Assembly: GCA_003991915.1 (NCBI GenBank)
Contig: RQTK01000080.1
Location: 220,396 to 284,395 of the forward strand
DNA length: 64,000 nt
Source of the DNA: Elysia chlorotica
Lineage: Eukaryota > Mollusca > Gastropoda > Plakobranchidae
Direction of reading: 5' to 3'
The position numbers and the translations under genes are program-made. The notes beneath the pieces are model-generated. The model searched no databases. It saw nothing but the letters and a program-made list of their open reading frames with translations, and had not been told where the DNA came from. Shown piece by piece: positions 1-12,600 of the stretch. The stretch's first letter is position 1. Each line of letters begins with the position of its first letter.

Positions 1-290
1 AGGCCCCGGTCTCCCCACAAAAGGGTGCTCTCAACCAGAAGCGACCCCCCTCCCTCTTTAAAACGCTTTGTAAAATTATGCATATAAGGGGGTAAAGGGC
101 CCCTCTCCTAAGCTGGTCCCAGGGCCCCCTGCAACCTAATCCGGCACGCACTGGTTGCGAATAGAGGCGGCATCAGTCGCAGGGCTGGGCAACAGCAAGA
201 CTTAAATAGAACTAGAAAAGGAAGTGGCTTAGAAATACCTAGTATAAATAAACCGAGAACCAAATATTTTCGCTTCCCTTATCCATTTAG

Positions 291-2656
291 TGGAAGGCTA
301 CGACCCCAACAGCATCGCCTGGCACAAAGACTGCACGGAGCTGGTGGTGGTCAGCCAGGGAACCATGCACGTTCTCAACGGCGAGCTGGTGGACCCCAAG
401 CCCAGCGTGGATGTTCTCATCCCCAGGCTGGGCCTTAACGTGGACAGGAGGACTGTTCCATTCAGGTCAGCTTAGGACCATTCCATTCAGGTCAGCTTAG
501 GAATGTTCCATTATGGTCAGCTTAGGATTGTTCCATTAAGGTCAGCTTAGGACCGTCCCATTAAGGTCAGCTTAGGACCGTTCCACTAAGGTCAGCTTAG
601 GACCGTTCCATTAAGGTCAGCTTAGGACCGTTCCATTAAGGTCAGCTTAGGACCGTTCCATTAAGGTCAGCTTAGGACTGTTCCATTAAGGTCAGCTTAG
701 GACTGTTCCATTAAGGTCAGCTTAGGACCGTTCCATTAAGGTCAGCTTAGGACTGTTCCATTAAGGTCAGCTTAGGACTGTTCCATTAAGGTCAGCTTAG
801 GACTGTTCCATTAAGGTCAGCTTAGGACCGTTCTATTCAGGTCAGCTTAGGACTGTTCGGTTTTGTTCGACTGAGGTCAGCTTAGGATTGTTCTGTCCTG
901 ATCAGCTTAGGGTTGTTCTGTCCTGATCAGCTTAGGACTGTTCGGTTCAGGTAGGCTTAGGACTGTTCGACTGAGGTCAGCTTAGGACTGTTCGACTGAG
1001 GTCAGCTTAGGATTGTTCTGTTTAGGTCAGCTTAGGATTGTTCTGTCCTGATCAGCTTAGGACTGTTCGGTTCAGCTAGGCCTAGGATTGTTTGGTTTAG
1101 ATCAGCCTAGGACTGTTCGGTTCAGGTCACCTAAGGACTGTACGGTTCAGGTCACCTGAGGACCTATCCATTCAGGTCAGCTTATTATCAGATAAATGAG
1201 GTATTAGGATCTCGTCTTTCAATCAGCTCAAAGTCTGCTCATCATTTTATGATAAGTTTTAACATAAATAAAATATTATTTTAACGTCAATATAAAAGTA
1301 ATAACTTATGCTGTTTGTGTCTGTTAATAATAATGACATCCAAGCAAGATAAACATTGTGAGTTGTATTTGCGACACCTTTATTGCCCAAAATAGTATTT
1401 ATAAGTTGTTGTTTTTTTAATGTAGCCTTGCAATAATCGTGAACAGCGAAGGTTGCTAGATAATTATTCAAATGACCCTGACTTTGCGACAAGGCATTGA
1501 TAAAACCTAGGGCCTGGTGATACTTTTTTAGGGGGAGAGGGGGATATATAAACCAAGTTGTGTTTCTTTTTCCAAGAGATGATATATGTATGACAAAATA
1601 CAATCATATCATAACGAAAACCAACGATGTGTGGACTAAACTGTAGCCTCAGTGTTTCTATTTCAGTGAGACCGCTATCACGTCTGCCCGAGTGCGCCAA
1701 GTGATGACGAAATGTGACACGGGCTCCTACACACAGCTGATCTCCCATGTTGAAGACCTGGAGCCAAACTTCGTCGTTGTAGACGATGACAACATTGCGT
1801 ACGTTCTCATGCAGGTAAGTAACAGTTACTGAATGACTGCTGGGGTGTAGGTTCAGATAGTCTATGATGTTACTTCGGAACTATAGACATTCATGTTTTC
1901 TTGTAGAAATACCAGATAATATTATTTTCGTCACACGAGGAAACACTTTGAATACGTAGCATGGAGGAATAGAATCCAGGAAAGAAAGCGTTTAGCTACT
2001 TATTTGTTGTTGTTTTTTTCTTTTTCATTTTCTTCTTTTTTATGTACAATATTTATTTGAGGTTCTTGCCTCGACTTTAAAACTGTGTATTTATTTATTT
2101 ATTTTTTTACTTTTTTCCCCACCCATTTTACGTCGTTTGGTTAAAAAATGCAAAAAGGCCAACAACAAAAACTGTCTACAACAATGTCGTAGCATCGTAC
2201 AAACGTGCAATTAACGATCGTAATCCTCAAGCGACTTTGAATCGATTGGATAAAAAAAAATTATACATGTATCAAGTTTACAATCTTTAAAAAAATATAT
2301 ATCTTGTAAATGTCTGTCTTTCCGTGCCAGTCAAACAACGCTATTGGCCGAATGGACCTGCAAGATCCTCTTACCCCAATGTCGTATCATAACATGGGAC
2401 GCAAGGATTGGTCGCAGTACAAGATGGACACCAGTTATGAAGATGGAGGTCGGATTTTGGTTGGGACTTATTGTTTAATTTTTACTGTAAAGTTTATAAA
2501 ATTTTATAAAAGTGCATAATTTAAGTTTTGATAACCCAGAGAAGTGTTTTTTTCAATAGGCAAATTTACACGATATGCAACCCAACGTGAAACAAATTGA
2601 ACAAACAAATGATTGGAAAGCAAAACAAAAACTATTATTTGGGAATACTGATGATA

Positions 2657-2749
<93 letters not shown>

Positions 2750-5700
2750 TTTGTATTTTGGTCGCGGTTTTGTATCTAGTATAAATCCAATACATTTCGT
2801 GCATGTTACTGGAGCTGAATTAACGGTGCTCTGTCTTTGCCAGGGATCAACCAAAACCCGCACTCTATGACCAGCCTGTACCAGCCGGCACACGCAGTGG
2901 CCTTCAAGTTCGCAAATAAGACCTGGCTGGCCACGGCCGACACAGCAAACATCCGCCGGCACAACATCCGCTCGGGGTCCACAACTCTGTGCAACTTTGA
3001 CGAGAGCGTCGTGGGCGCGACTTGGACCAGGTCCAATAGTAAGGCTGGCTAGATATCGCAAACCTTTGACTAGCCTCTCAGATATCCAGTAAAAGTGAAA
3101 TCCATGGCGCAAACAGGGGCACCAGATGCGATTCGGACCGTGTGTCTCCAGTTTGTCAGTAGAGTCGAAATAATAAACCTAGTTTGTCAGTAGAGTCGAT
3201 ATAATAAACCTTTTAATAATAATTATTTCCTTCAAAAATTACAAACAAACAAAAGATTGGCAAACAAAAAAGTGAAGAATGACTACTGAGGTCACTCTGA
3301 TTTATGATAATTATGTTCAATTTGGGAGAAGCGTCTTATCTTTTTAGCTCCATGTCTTGGTGTTTTGGTATAAAATAGATTCAAATTCGTAAAAGTTTTG
3401 AGTTTATGGGAATCATCGTAAAATCATTTTTTCGTTCTTACGCCATATATGAAAAACCCCAACTAAAACGGGTTTAAAAAATCCTTCGTTATCCTCTGTC
3501 TAGCGTTCAGCAGTTTCATGGATGCTAATACAGCCGCGCAGCTGAAAACGAACATGAGCTCAAACGCCATAACAGGTAACAATTAATTGCATTTGGGGAA
3601 CTTGCAATAATGTAGCGTTAAGTAAAATCAAAATAAGTTATTCTGTTGTTGCGAAGTTCACTGTTGTTTGATTCTTATGGCCTGATTATTGTGTTGTTGT
3701 TTTTTGTCTTTTTTTTCCTTCTTTTTTTTTAAATATTTTATACGTGTATCTGTATAAGCCTATTTATAGATTTACTATTTATCTATGCATGCGTCCAAAT
3801 GTATGTTTATATATCTCCAATCTCCTTAACTGTATTTGTCCATCCACTAACAAAGTTATTTGTCTCAATCAATGAATTCGTAAAAGAAATAATCAGTACC
3901 AACATTTCCCATGATAAAAATGGAAACTCTAGCGGGCAGAATTAAGGGATGGGGTGCGAAGAGACACCTAATGTTTCGCTAAAATATTATAATGTAATAT
4001 AGAATTAAATTATGGATGATCGAAATCCCTCACGTGTTTTTTTGAATGCAGGGAGATTGCCTTTCTGTCAGCTCAAAACATTCCAAGACGGTTACAATCC
4101 TCTGCAGTAAGTAATTTATAAATTGCTAGCATCTGTATTTATGTTCAATCATAATTTTTTTAACCCGATCATGTTACTTCATCACTATCCAAAAGCTACA
4201 TCTCAGCATGACGATCATTAAATTATTATTGATTTTATTTCTTTTTAATTTCTGAAGCAGTTCAAACCATATGAACCATTGTCCAGTACTGAAATACTTT
4301 TTTAAAGACCTGACTTCAGTGCTATTAAACTAATTGACAATGGATGGATGGGAATTAATTATTCTTAATTTGGTAATAGGCAGCAACCAAAAAGAAACCC
4401 ATTACTTTTCAACGAATTAAATAGTTTTTATTTGATTAAACAATCATACCCGTTACGGTTTCCTTCAGACTGAGCTACAGTTACCTGACAACGTACGGGG
4501 GGCGCGGCTGGTCCCTGATCGACGCGTCCGACATGAGCCGGGTCTACGACAGCGGGGACATCATGGAGACGTACTTCGCGAGCAGCGCCGCCACTGACAG
4601 TGACAAGGCAGTCTACAACAGCTACTACCAGGCACCCCAATCCGCACAGTCGCAATACGTAGATAGAACATCGATCAACACAGTGAGAAGAAGAATAAAT
4701 AAAGCAGCACAATCTTGACGATAGGCCGATCGGTCAAGCAAGCTAATTAACCTACTACAATAACTCACAAAACAATCGTTTTTGTTGTTTTCCTCATATG
4801 TGCTAATCGGTTTAAAAATAATTGAAGGAAAAAATCAAAATGCGAGCTGCAGCGCCTCAGAATAAATAGGCGATGAGCCCAGAGTTAACCCCTGCTTTTT
4901 ATCTTAATTCTACAAACAGGCCCCTGCGTGTCCAAAGTTTGGATGTTTTTGTTGTTTATTTTCTTATTGCAGGGCCCGAACCCCACAGCTATAGCTACGG
5001 GCAACATCAACGGAACCCAGGTGGTTGTGGTTGCAAACGGTAACATAGGGGGTCTCTACACATTCTCCATCACTCTGGATGGCAGTGGCGCCCCCCAGGT
5101 CGGCTTCGAGGGCTTCATTAGGCGAGGCAGCCCCGGCCTCACGTGGGCTAACGCTTACGTACGTTCGGATGATGCAGTGGGAGAACCGGGAATCGAGGAC
5201 TTGCTGTGAGTAAACCTGTTTTCATTTATCCCATGGTGTAAACCTGTTGCATTTGTGATCGACTTTCGAGTCAGCTTTTATTTTTTCTCCTATGACCATA
5301 TATTTTTCCACTTCCAGAGAATCCTTTGAGGCGTCATAATCAAAAAAGTGCACTTCCCGCTATTGTGCTTGGAACGCCAGTTTTTCTGTTGCTTATATAA
5401 AAAATCGCCATTTATAAATTAATAAAACTCTCCAGAGCACCGGTGTCATTTTTTTCCTATTATTAAATTTTATCTATTGCATTGGATTCGTATTCGGTAG
5501 TTCCTGCCTGCCCAACCTCTCTGACCCACAGACACCGCGAGCTCACGCGTTGATATGCCGCGAAGAGGGGCCGCCATGTTTTGTGAGCGATCTAGTGCTA
5601 CTTATATATCTATGTAACAATAACAATAAAACAACAACAACAACAATAAAACAACAACAACAACAACAATAATAATAATAATAATAATAATAAATCTAGT

Positions 5701-5908
5701 GCTACTTATATATCTATGGTATAAACACAATTTTTTACATGCACATGTTTTCACTAAAAAAGTCTATTGATAGATTTTCCGTAATTCTTGATTTCTCTGT
5801 TTCTCTACTTCATATTGCAGTTGGATTGAAGACGAAGGGCAGCATGTGGTGGTTGCCATCAGCAAAATTGCTGGAGTTGCAAGTTTTTACGAAGTACAAC
5901 TCCAATAG
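291..5908 (+). CDS. Choice-of-anchor I / mesenchyme-specific cell-surface-glycoprotein-like protein, 5' partial
   Basis: Nine exons read through in one frame: 291-465, 1667-1814, 2331-2448, 2844-3030, 3511-3575, 4052-4106, 4469-4682, 4973-5205 and 5821-5908 (stop TAG 5906-5908), giving 427 residues. Exon 291-465 starts after an acceptor AG and needs one base from an exon outside the window, so the N-terminus and any signal peptide are missing. The family is recognised from motifs in order: DLEPNFVVVDDDNIAYV, EDGGINQ..SLYQPAHAVAF, TYGGRGWSLIDAS..VYDSGDIME, GPNPTAIATGN..VVVVAN and a final VASFYEV. These match choice-of-anchor I domains, found in bacterial secreted PhoX-like proteins and in the animal mesenchyme-specific cell surface glycoprotein. 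A secreted or surface beta-propeller-like role is inferred from the family; no ligand is known to me. Exons look clearly more GC-rich than the AT-rich introns. The donor at 3031 (CAG|GTCCAA) is weak but is the one that keeps frame. Exon 3511 could start at 3514 instead. Confidence 0.8.
451..1185 (+). repeat. 25-bp minisatellite carrying a splice-donor copy in every unit
   Basis: The motif GTCAGCTTAGGA recurs from 466 to 1176 at exact 25-base steps with one 35-base step, giving 29 copies. The core is GTCAGCTTAGG followed by ACYGTTCCATTMAG. The first unit is the end of coding exon 291-465 plus its donor CAG|GTCAGC, so the array amplifies an exon-intron junction. Early units are nearly uniform; those after about 830 are diverged (TTCGGTTCAG, TTCTGTCCTG). 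Every unit brings an in-frame TAG just after the first donor. Confidence 0.9.
2649..2748 (+). repeat. (GAT)n microsatellite
   Basis: About 33 uninterrupted GAT units lie in the intron between exons 2331-2448 and 2844-3030. Poly-Asp, poly-Met and poly-His/Ser readings across it are artefacts. Confidence 0.95.
3150..3211 (+). repeat. 31-bp tandem duplication
   Basis: A 31-base unit beginning AGTTTGTCAGTAGAGTCGA and ending AATAAACCT is present twice head to tail, differing at one base. It is intronic, downstream of exon 2844-3030. Confidence 0.85.
5590..5718 (+). repeat. AAC/AAT tract flanked by a 25-bp direct repeat
   Basis: The 25-base sequence starting ATCTAGTGCTACTTATATAT occurs at 5590-5614 and again at 5694-5718. 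Between them is a tract of AACAAT, ACAACA and then AAT units. It lies in the last intron of the surface-glycoprotein-like gene. Confidence 0.85.
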
Positions 5909-6002
5909 TAGAGAGAAAAAGCAAACTAAAAGTGCCTTGACTAAAAGTTGCAATTTGAACTGTGTGCTTCGAGAGAATAAGAAGATGAAAATGTAAATTT
6001 CA

Positions 6003-6008
6003 AATAAA
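6003..6008 (+). promoter_or_regulatory. Candidate poly(A) signal
   Basis: AATAAA lies 95 bases after the stop codon at 5908. A second AATAAA is at 6069-6074. Either could end the transcript of the gene starting upstream of 291. Confidence 0.5.
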
Positions 6009-6510
6009 GGTCATGTTAAGTGTTAATTCAAGTTGGAATTGATTGCAATTATATCTTGAACTGATTTTAATAAAAGCAGCAGGTTTCTTTTTAATGGAGG
6101 TGCGTGTATTTCTTTTTATCTTCTTTGTCTTAATTTTGGTTCATGAGATTGATCTTTTTAACAAAGAGATAGTCTAATAACGTTAATTATTATGAATAAA
6201 CTCTTAAACGTTTTTATAAACTGTAGGTTTACTTTGAACTTGCATCTGCTTATTTTCAAAAAGGTCTTTGTTTGATCTACATTTTTAACATACTGGCAAA
6301 AAAAAAAAAAAAAGAAAAATGCAAGAGGGGTATGCTTGAAACAATTCGTGTGATCTGGAGTTATTATAAAAGAATATTGAAAACAATTTGTTTAAGTCAG
6401 TATCTGGAATGTGGTTCTCACAAAGGGTTGCTCCACTTAATTAAGGTATGAGTTCAATTCAATAATTAAAAGTGTTTCGATGTCCATAAAGTTATTTTGA
6501 TGTAAATTAG

Positions 6511-6662
6511 TAGTTTTCCATATACACGTTCTTGTTTGTTGTTTTGTAACTATTACACCATTTACCATTTCTGACTTTATGGCTTCTAACTAGGTTACGT
6601 AATTTTCAAAAGGGCATTTATGATAGCATTAATCCTAGTGCAATGTATATTAATAGTATAAT
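6511..6662. repeat. Left arm of a long inverted repeat
   Basis: This arm begins with TAGTTTTCCATATACACGTT and runs into the N gap. Its reverse complement is found at 7063-7294, with shared blocks such as CATAAATGCCCTTTTGAAAA and GTAAATGGTGTAATAGTTAC. It may be a fold-back or MITE-type element; no transposase is visible. Confidence 0.8.
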
Positions 6663-7062
6663 NNNNNNNNNNNNNNNNNNNNNNNNNNNNNNNNNNNNNN
6701 NNNNNNNNNNNNNNNNNNNNNNNNNNNNNNNNNNNNNNNNNNNNNNNNNNNNNNNNNNNNNNNNNNNNNNNNNNNNNNNNNNNNNNNNNNNNNNNNNNNN
6801 NNNNNNNNNNNNNNNNNNNNNNNNNNNNNNNNNNNNNNNNNNNNNNNNNNNNNNNNNNNNNNNNNNNNNNNNNNNNNNNNNNNNNNNNNNNNNNNNNNNN
6901 NNNNNNNNNNNNNNNNNNNNNNNNNNNNNNNNNNNNNNNNNNNNNNNNNNNNNNNNNNNNNNNNNNNNNNNNNNNNNNNNNNNNNNNNNNNNNNNNNNNN
7001 NNNNNNNNNNNNNNNNNNNNNNNNNNNNNNNNNNNNNNNNNNNNNNNNNNNNNNNNNNNNNN
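6663..7062. other. Assembly gap (400 N)
   Basis: Run of N placed exactly at the centre of an inverted repeat and abutting an (AAT)n tract. The length is probably nominal. Confidence 0.95.
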
Positions 7063-7101
<39 letters not shown>

Positions 7102-7294
7102 TATAATTATAATATTAATGTTTATTGCACTAAGATGAATGTTAGCATAAATGCCCTTTTGAAAATTACTTAACCTAGTTAGAAGTCATAAAGTCCATGT
7201 TCTTACTTAACCAAGAAATGTTGCTTGCAGAAAGAAATGGTAAATGGTGTAATAGTTACCTAACAACAAACAAGAACGTGTATATGGAAAACTA
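7063..7294. repeat. (AAT)n and right arm of the long inverted repeat
   Basis: Begins with AAT units (7063-7101), then TAATGTTTATTGCACTAAGA, and ends CGTGTATATGGAAAACTAC. It mirrors 6511-6662 but holds about 35 extra bases near 7195-7233 that the left arm lacks, so the arms are diverged copies and not one sequence assembled twice in opposite directions. Confidence 0.8.
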
Positions 7295-8771
7295 CGTATT
7301 AAAGGATCCCTCATTCTAATTATCTAGTGATGTGACGAAGTTGATAACTATGAAATTGCATGTGTGAGTAAAAGGTTTTGTTGTCGTTAAAAAAGAGGGG
7401 CATATTTAAAAAGCTGTATGTTTCTCATACAATACAATGCAACAAAGTTTCAAAACTTTGTTCTGACTGACTGGCTAGGGTTGATGATGAAATGTACCAA
7501 CACCATACATTGCAATGGGTCCAAGCCTGTAAAGCAGTACTGTGCTGGGTAAATTGATTTCAAAAGACAACCTAAAAATCATGAATTTTGAGAAAACAAT
7601 GTACACTTCATGAGCATCTATTGTCTTTTTTTCTAATGGTAATAATTGCCAAATAGAGAAAAAAAAAGTATAAACATGCGCCCTTTGAAAACAAAGTTCA
7701 AGCAAATTAAGACAAAAATCTTTTGCTAGATCTGATCTGATACATAACACTATACTTTTTTTCTTTTATGAATAAATCCTTTTTTATATAGATAACATAC
7801 CAATAATTATGGTAAAATTTAAAATGAATAACATAATTTTTTTTGTTATATTATTTTAGTAAATTATCTTCAATAATTGAAAAACATAACTATAACATGA
7901 CCCAAAACAGAAATAAATACATAACTTTAAATTCAAAGAGAAGAATCGAAATTTATTTGCTTAAGGCATAAAAATAGTTTACAAAAAAATGTTGGTTCAC
8001 TGCGAAAATAATCTTATTTAAAGACCCAAAAACATAAAAAAAAAACATACCTTTGGTTTTATAGTTAAATTTGTTTTTTTTTTTTCATTTCCTCAACATA
8101 GTCTTTTTAAAAAGATACAATTTATATACACAACAAATGCTTGAAATTGTATGCAAGTCAAATGCTGGGTTTAAGTATATAAGATTAAGATTAATATTGA
8201 AACTATGCTTTGACATAAATGGTGAATTATATAATTGTTCCCTTGAGATGCAGAACTTAAAAAGATATATAAGTGAAATATTAATATCAATCTACCTTTT
8301 GTGAATTACAGTAAAATAACATTCAAATCAATATGCCTCATAGAAGAGTCTGTAAACCTGAGAAGAGACATATTGAAACGTATAAAGACTATAATTATAG
8401 GTCTGTGAAAAAAATTTGTTTTAATGTGTCAGCTTCTTAAATCAATGGCAAAGGCAAAAAATGATCAGTTGAGTATTTTGTAATCATGTCTCATTGACCT
8501 CCACCACACAATACATAAAGATGAAATTGGTATGAGAACGTACAAGGCAACATAGGAAAAACAGTAACACCTAATAATGCCTAAAATACTCAGCAACAAA
8601 GAATGCCAAAAAAAAAAAAAAAGTCAGATCTTGGCACAAACATTTCATTATCCTCAAAAGCAAGAGGATATAAAATCAAGCTACTCTTAAAGGTAACATT
8701 TTAAGTACAAATATATTTAACAAATATGCCTATTCAAAGAGAATTAAATACAATGGATGCATGTGCCACTG
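7295..8771. other. Intergenic, no gene seen
   Basis: AT-rich DNA with homopolymer runs. No splice-flanked coding segment was found on either strand. It separates the convergent 3' ends of the surface-glycoprotein-like gene (+) and asparagine synthetase (-). Confidence 0.6.
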
Positions 8772-8777
8772 TTTATT
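8772..8777 (-). promoter_or_regulatory. Candidate poly(A) signal for asparagine synthetase
   Basis: TTTATT on the plus strand reads AATAAA on the minus strand, about 212 bases past the stop at 8989-8991. Other AT-rich hexamers nearby make the choice uncertain. Confidence 0.4.
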
Positions 8778-8988
8778 ATTTGAATGTGACAGTAAACTTG
8801 TATGAGAAAAAGTAAAGTACCACCACAAATTTATCTTAGATGAAAGATCTAATTTACATGAATCAGCTGAGATAAGCGCTGAATTGATTGTATTACTTTG
8901 TTTTGCTTGATAATACTATGAGATTCAGGAAGGGACTTGCAGCACATTTAATACTTTTAAATATGATTACAGTCAACTGCAGAAGAAA

Positions 8989-9549
8989 TTACTGCTTATA
9001 ATGTTTAAGAGTTCTTGCAGAAGGGTCATCTGTCTTTAACCATTTCGGCATCCAGTAGTATGGAATCCAGTAGGACTTGCCTGGGTAATACTTCTCAAAA
9101 AGTTTCCTGAAGTAAAGGGCTTCTTTGGTGTGGGGTGGGTTGTGAGGGTACAAAGTGGAAGCAGACTCCAGTTCCTCCTGGCTTATCTAAAAATGTTTAA
9201 AAAAATAAATGAGGCAAAGAATATAACTAAAAATGCATTTTAAAAAAACGAACTGACACAACAATTACTGCTTCCTCCTCTTCCTTGAACCACAAACAAA
9301 TCGAAAGTGCTATAAATATTGATTCTTTTTATTTTCTAAGTGTGTGCGCAAATTTTAATGCGCACAGTGCACCGTTTTCTTAGAACTCTTGGTCAATTAT
9401 TATTAATTCTGATTATAAATTATTGAGCCAACTTTAATTTGATGCAACCTCTTCAAGCAGAAAATACACAATTTTGAGTTCAGCACAGTTTAAATTTAGC
9501 TGTAATACTTTAGTTTTGTCCATCCTACAGTCCCTACGAATTTCGGCTA

Positions 9550-9630
<81 letters not shown>

Positions 9631-12600
9631 TCAATATTAATATTAATAGAAATAATAATAGTAATAACAATGCATTAAATAAAACGCAAGAATGCAACTT
9701 TAAATGTTAAATGGCGCATACTGCATTTTTTTTAAGTTCTACTCCATCACTTTTATGATCTTTGTAAGTCTATCAATAGCCTTGCAGGCATAACATGCAA
9801 GTTTGTAAAAGATATACTTGCAGGCTGTCGTCCACTAAACTACCACATTTTTTTAAATAAGAAAAGTCATAATTCTTTTTCATATAGCCAATAACGAATT
9901 ATATTTTACTCAGAAATAGATGAATAGAGCAGCAAGAATAAATAAATCATAAAATGTGTATTACCAAAGGTGTAATGCTTTCTAAAGATACATGTAAAAA
10001 GACAAACCAAAGGTCTAAATTTTACCTTTTCTTTGCAGTCATCCTGGATGATCTCAAACCAAGATTTTTTAACACTACACATTCCATCACTAAAGGCTTC
10101 TTTTGGTCTCCACAAAATCTCATTTGGCAGAAGTCCAGAGCCATCAAAGGAAGACCTGTTGAAAACAAAGAGACATAACAATAAAAATCATGACATTCTT
10201 TTTTTTTAAGTTGTCTGTTGAATGACTCTTTTGACAAATGAATGACTATAAAATGGCTGACAATCATTCAGAAAACATTTGATTATTTTGGCCAACAACT
10301 AAATACTTAGAACCTGCTGATCAGATGCTAAGAGGCTTTATAAAATATATGTTAGGCATAATGGTAGATGTTTCTCTAATACAACCACACTCCTAATGCC
10401 TAGAAATATTTCTAAGCTCTCAACCTCTCCTCGAGGACAAAGGTTGAAAAGATTATTCCCATTTTTTATAATGCAGCAGTGGTTATCTTAACACACTTTC
10501 CATGAACAAGCGTTAAATCATAATTAACATAATTTACTTAAAAGCATGTGACAAAAAGTTACTAGTCACATTAGACATATTTATCTCAAATGATTTATGG
10601 CAACTGAAATCTTGATAAAAAAAAAAGGTGTTTCAGGATTGGTAAGCAGTAAGGTGTGAAAGAAAAAGACTTGTAAGTCCTTCAGCTGTATCTGTTATTT
10701 CAAGGGGGGCGCGGTGGCCCTGGGGTAGAACATCGGCTTCCGATGCAAAAGGTCCAGGTTTGAGCCCTGGCGGTTACAATTCCTACTGGTTGGGTTGGTG
10801 TCAGTCTAATGTGACCGGTTGAGACAGTAGTCATGATATCCCCACCCTGTCTCATGTGTGGCAGCACATAAAATTGTCAGACGTCAGTCTTGGGGCCCAA
10901 CTACAATATAGCATATATTGTGCTGATGTTGAACGTTAAATCAACTCAACTCTCATTTCAAAGCTAATTTTTATTTCACTATTAATTTGATTGTCAATCT
11001 TACATAGGCACTTTAAAGAATATGAAATAACAAAGAATGTTTATTACACTTATTTGAAATAGGACTGACTTGAAATAAATTGTTAAAAATGAAAGTACTT
11101 AATTTTTCCATTTTCATTTAAAGGACAAGTATAAAAACAAAACAAAATGTAAATACAATTTCATTTTTAAACCATTAACTTTTATGAAAATTATTTATCA
11201 GTAAGAAATTTTGAATATATTTTGAAACAAAAAGCAAACAAAAACACTGACAAAGATGGAATACAAAAATACAATTTTTTGTATAATATTACATTGAAAA
11301 AAAAAAGTTTTACCTAATTAGATGTTTTTCTACTCCGTCTTTTGGTTGTCTGACCTCCGCATCCAGAGACAGATAAAAGCTGGTAAATTGGTGATCCAGG
11401 AAGGGAACTCGTATTTCCAACCTAGAAGCAAAATTTGAAGTGGTTAAAATTGCCAAAGGAAGATTATCAAAGCTGCAGTTATGGTCATTGGCACTCAATA
11501 AGAATTTACCACAAAAAAAAAAAAATATGACATCTGCAAATCTTCAGCCTGCTGGTCATAGTGACTCCAATGACATAGATTCGCAAAGATTTTACTATCC
11601 ATAAAATCCATTTGATAGCATGTAATTTAAATCATAGTTTAAAAAAACTAGAAAGTGAGTGAAATATTTTCCTTGTTTTCTCATATTTTTGGAAAAGAAC
11701 AGTAAATTCAGTATGCCAACTTGCTAATTAGAAAGCCATAGATACAATTATGTGAAACCCGACATTCTTAAATTTAGTAATTATTTCTCAAGATAATATA
11801 TAAATTAAACAAAATATACTTGTAAGATGAAGTTTATTATGAATCTGTTATCCTGACGTATTCATAGTCAGAGGTCACAGGTTCTAATTCTTAGCTGAGG
11901 CTAAAGACCACTCTTATAAAAGAAAGAAATTAATTAACAACAAAAAAAACAAAAAAAATTCCTCAGACTTGGCTACTGGCAAGACTCAAATGCCGGAAAC
12001 GTGGCCTTAACCAAAAAATAATCAAAATAACTACAAACTAGTGAAATTCTTCATTATCAAGGTATGTGTGATCTTTGCAAAATACTGACCCCCATGCAGC
12101 TGTAGCTCTGTCTCCTCTGAGCACATCATACATATAAAGATCATCCATGAGTCTAATACTTTCCTCATGAGCTGCTTGAGCAGAGGGAGCCTTGTGGAAG
12201 TAGATGTAGCCCTGAGCCACTTCATCTGCCCCCTCCCCAGACATCACAACAACAGTGTCTGTTTTTTTCTGTATATATTTGCTCAAGAGGTACATGCCTA
12301 GAGGGTAAAAAACAAATATAATGGTATATTATCTCATTTGCTCTCACTTAAAATTCAAGATAGACAAATCTGGATTATGAAATGCAGATATTTTTTGGTT
12401 GTCTCCTCTCACCATTCACTTTTTTTATGGCTATAGACTGGGACCTTCAAAGGGGTGAGCCTTTGTTGATCCTTTAAAGAGACATGTTGAGAAAAGTATG
12501 GCAAGAAAGGGCCCAACTTGAAGAGCAATGATGGTGATTTAAAAGACTTTATTTATCATTTAACTTAAACAAAAAAAAACCCAGATGTTTGCCAAGACAG

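Noticed and set aside
2575..2804. Poly-Asp, poly-Met and poly-Ser/His open frames
   Set aside because: They are translations of the (GAT)n tract; no splice-supported coding.
6643..7173. Open frame spanning the N gap
   Set aside because: Made of unknown bases and AAT repeats; not a protein.
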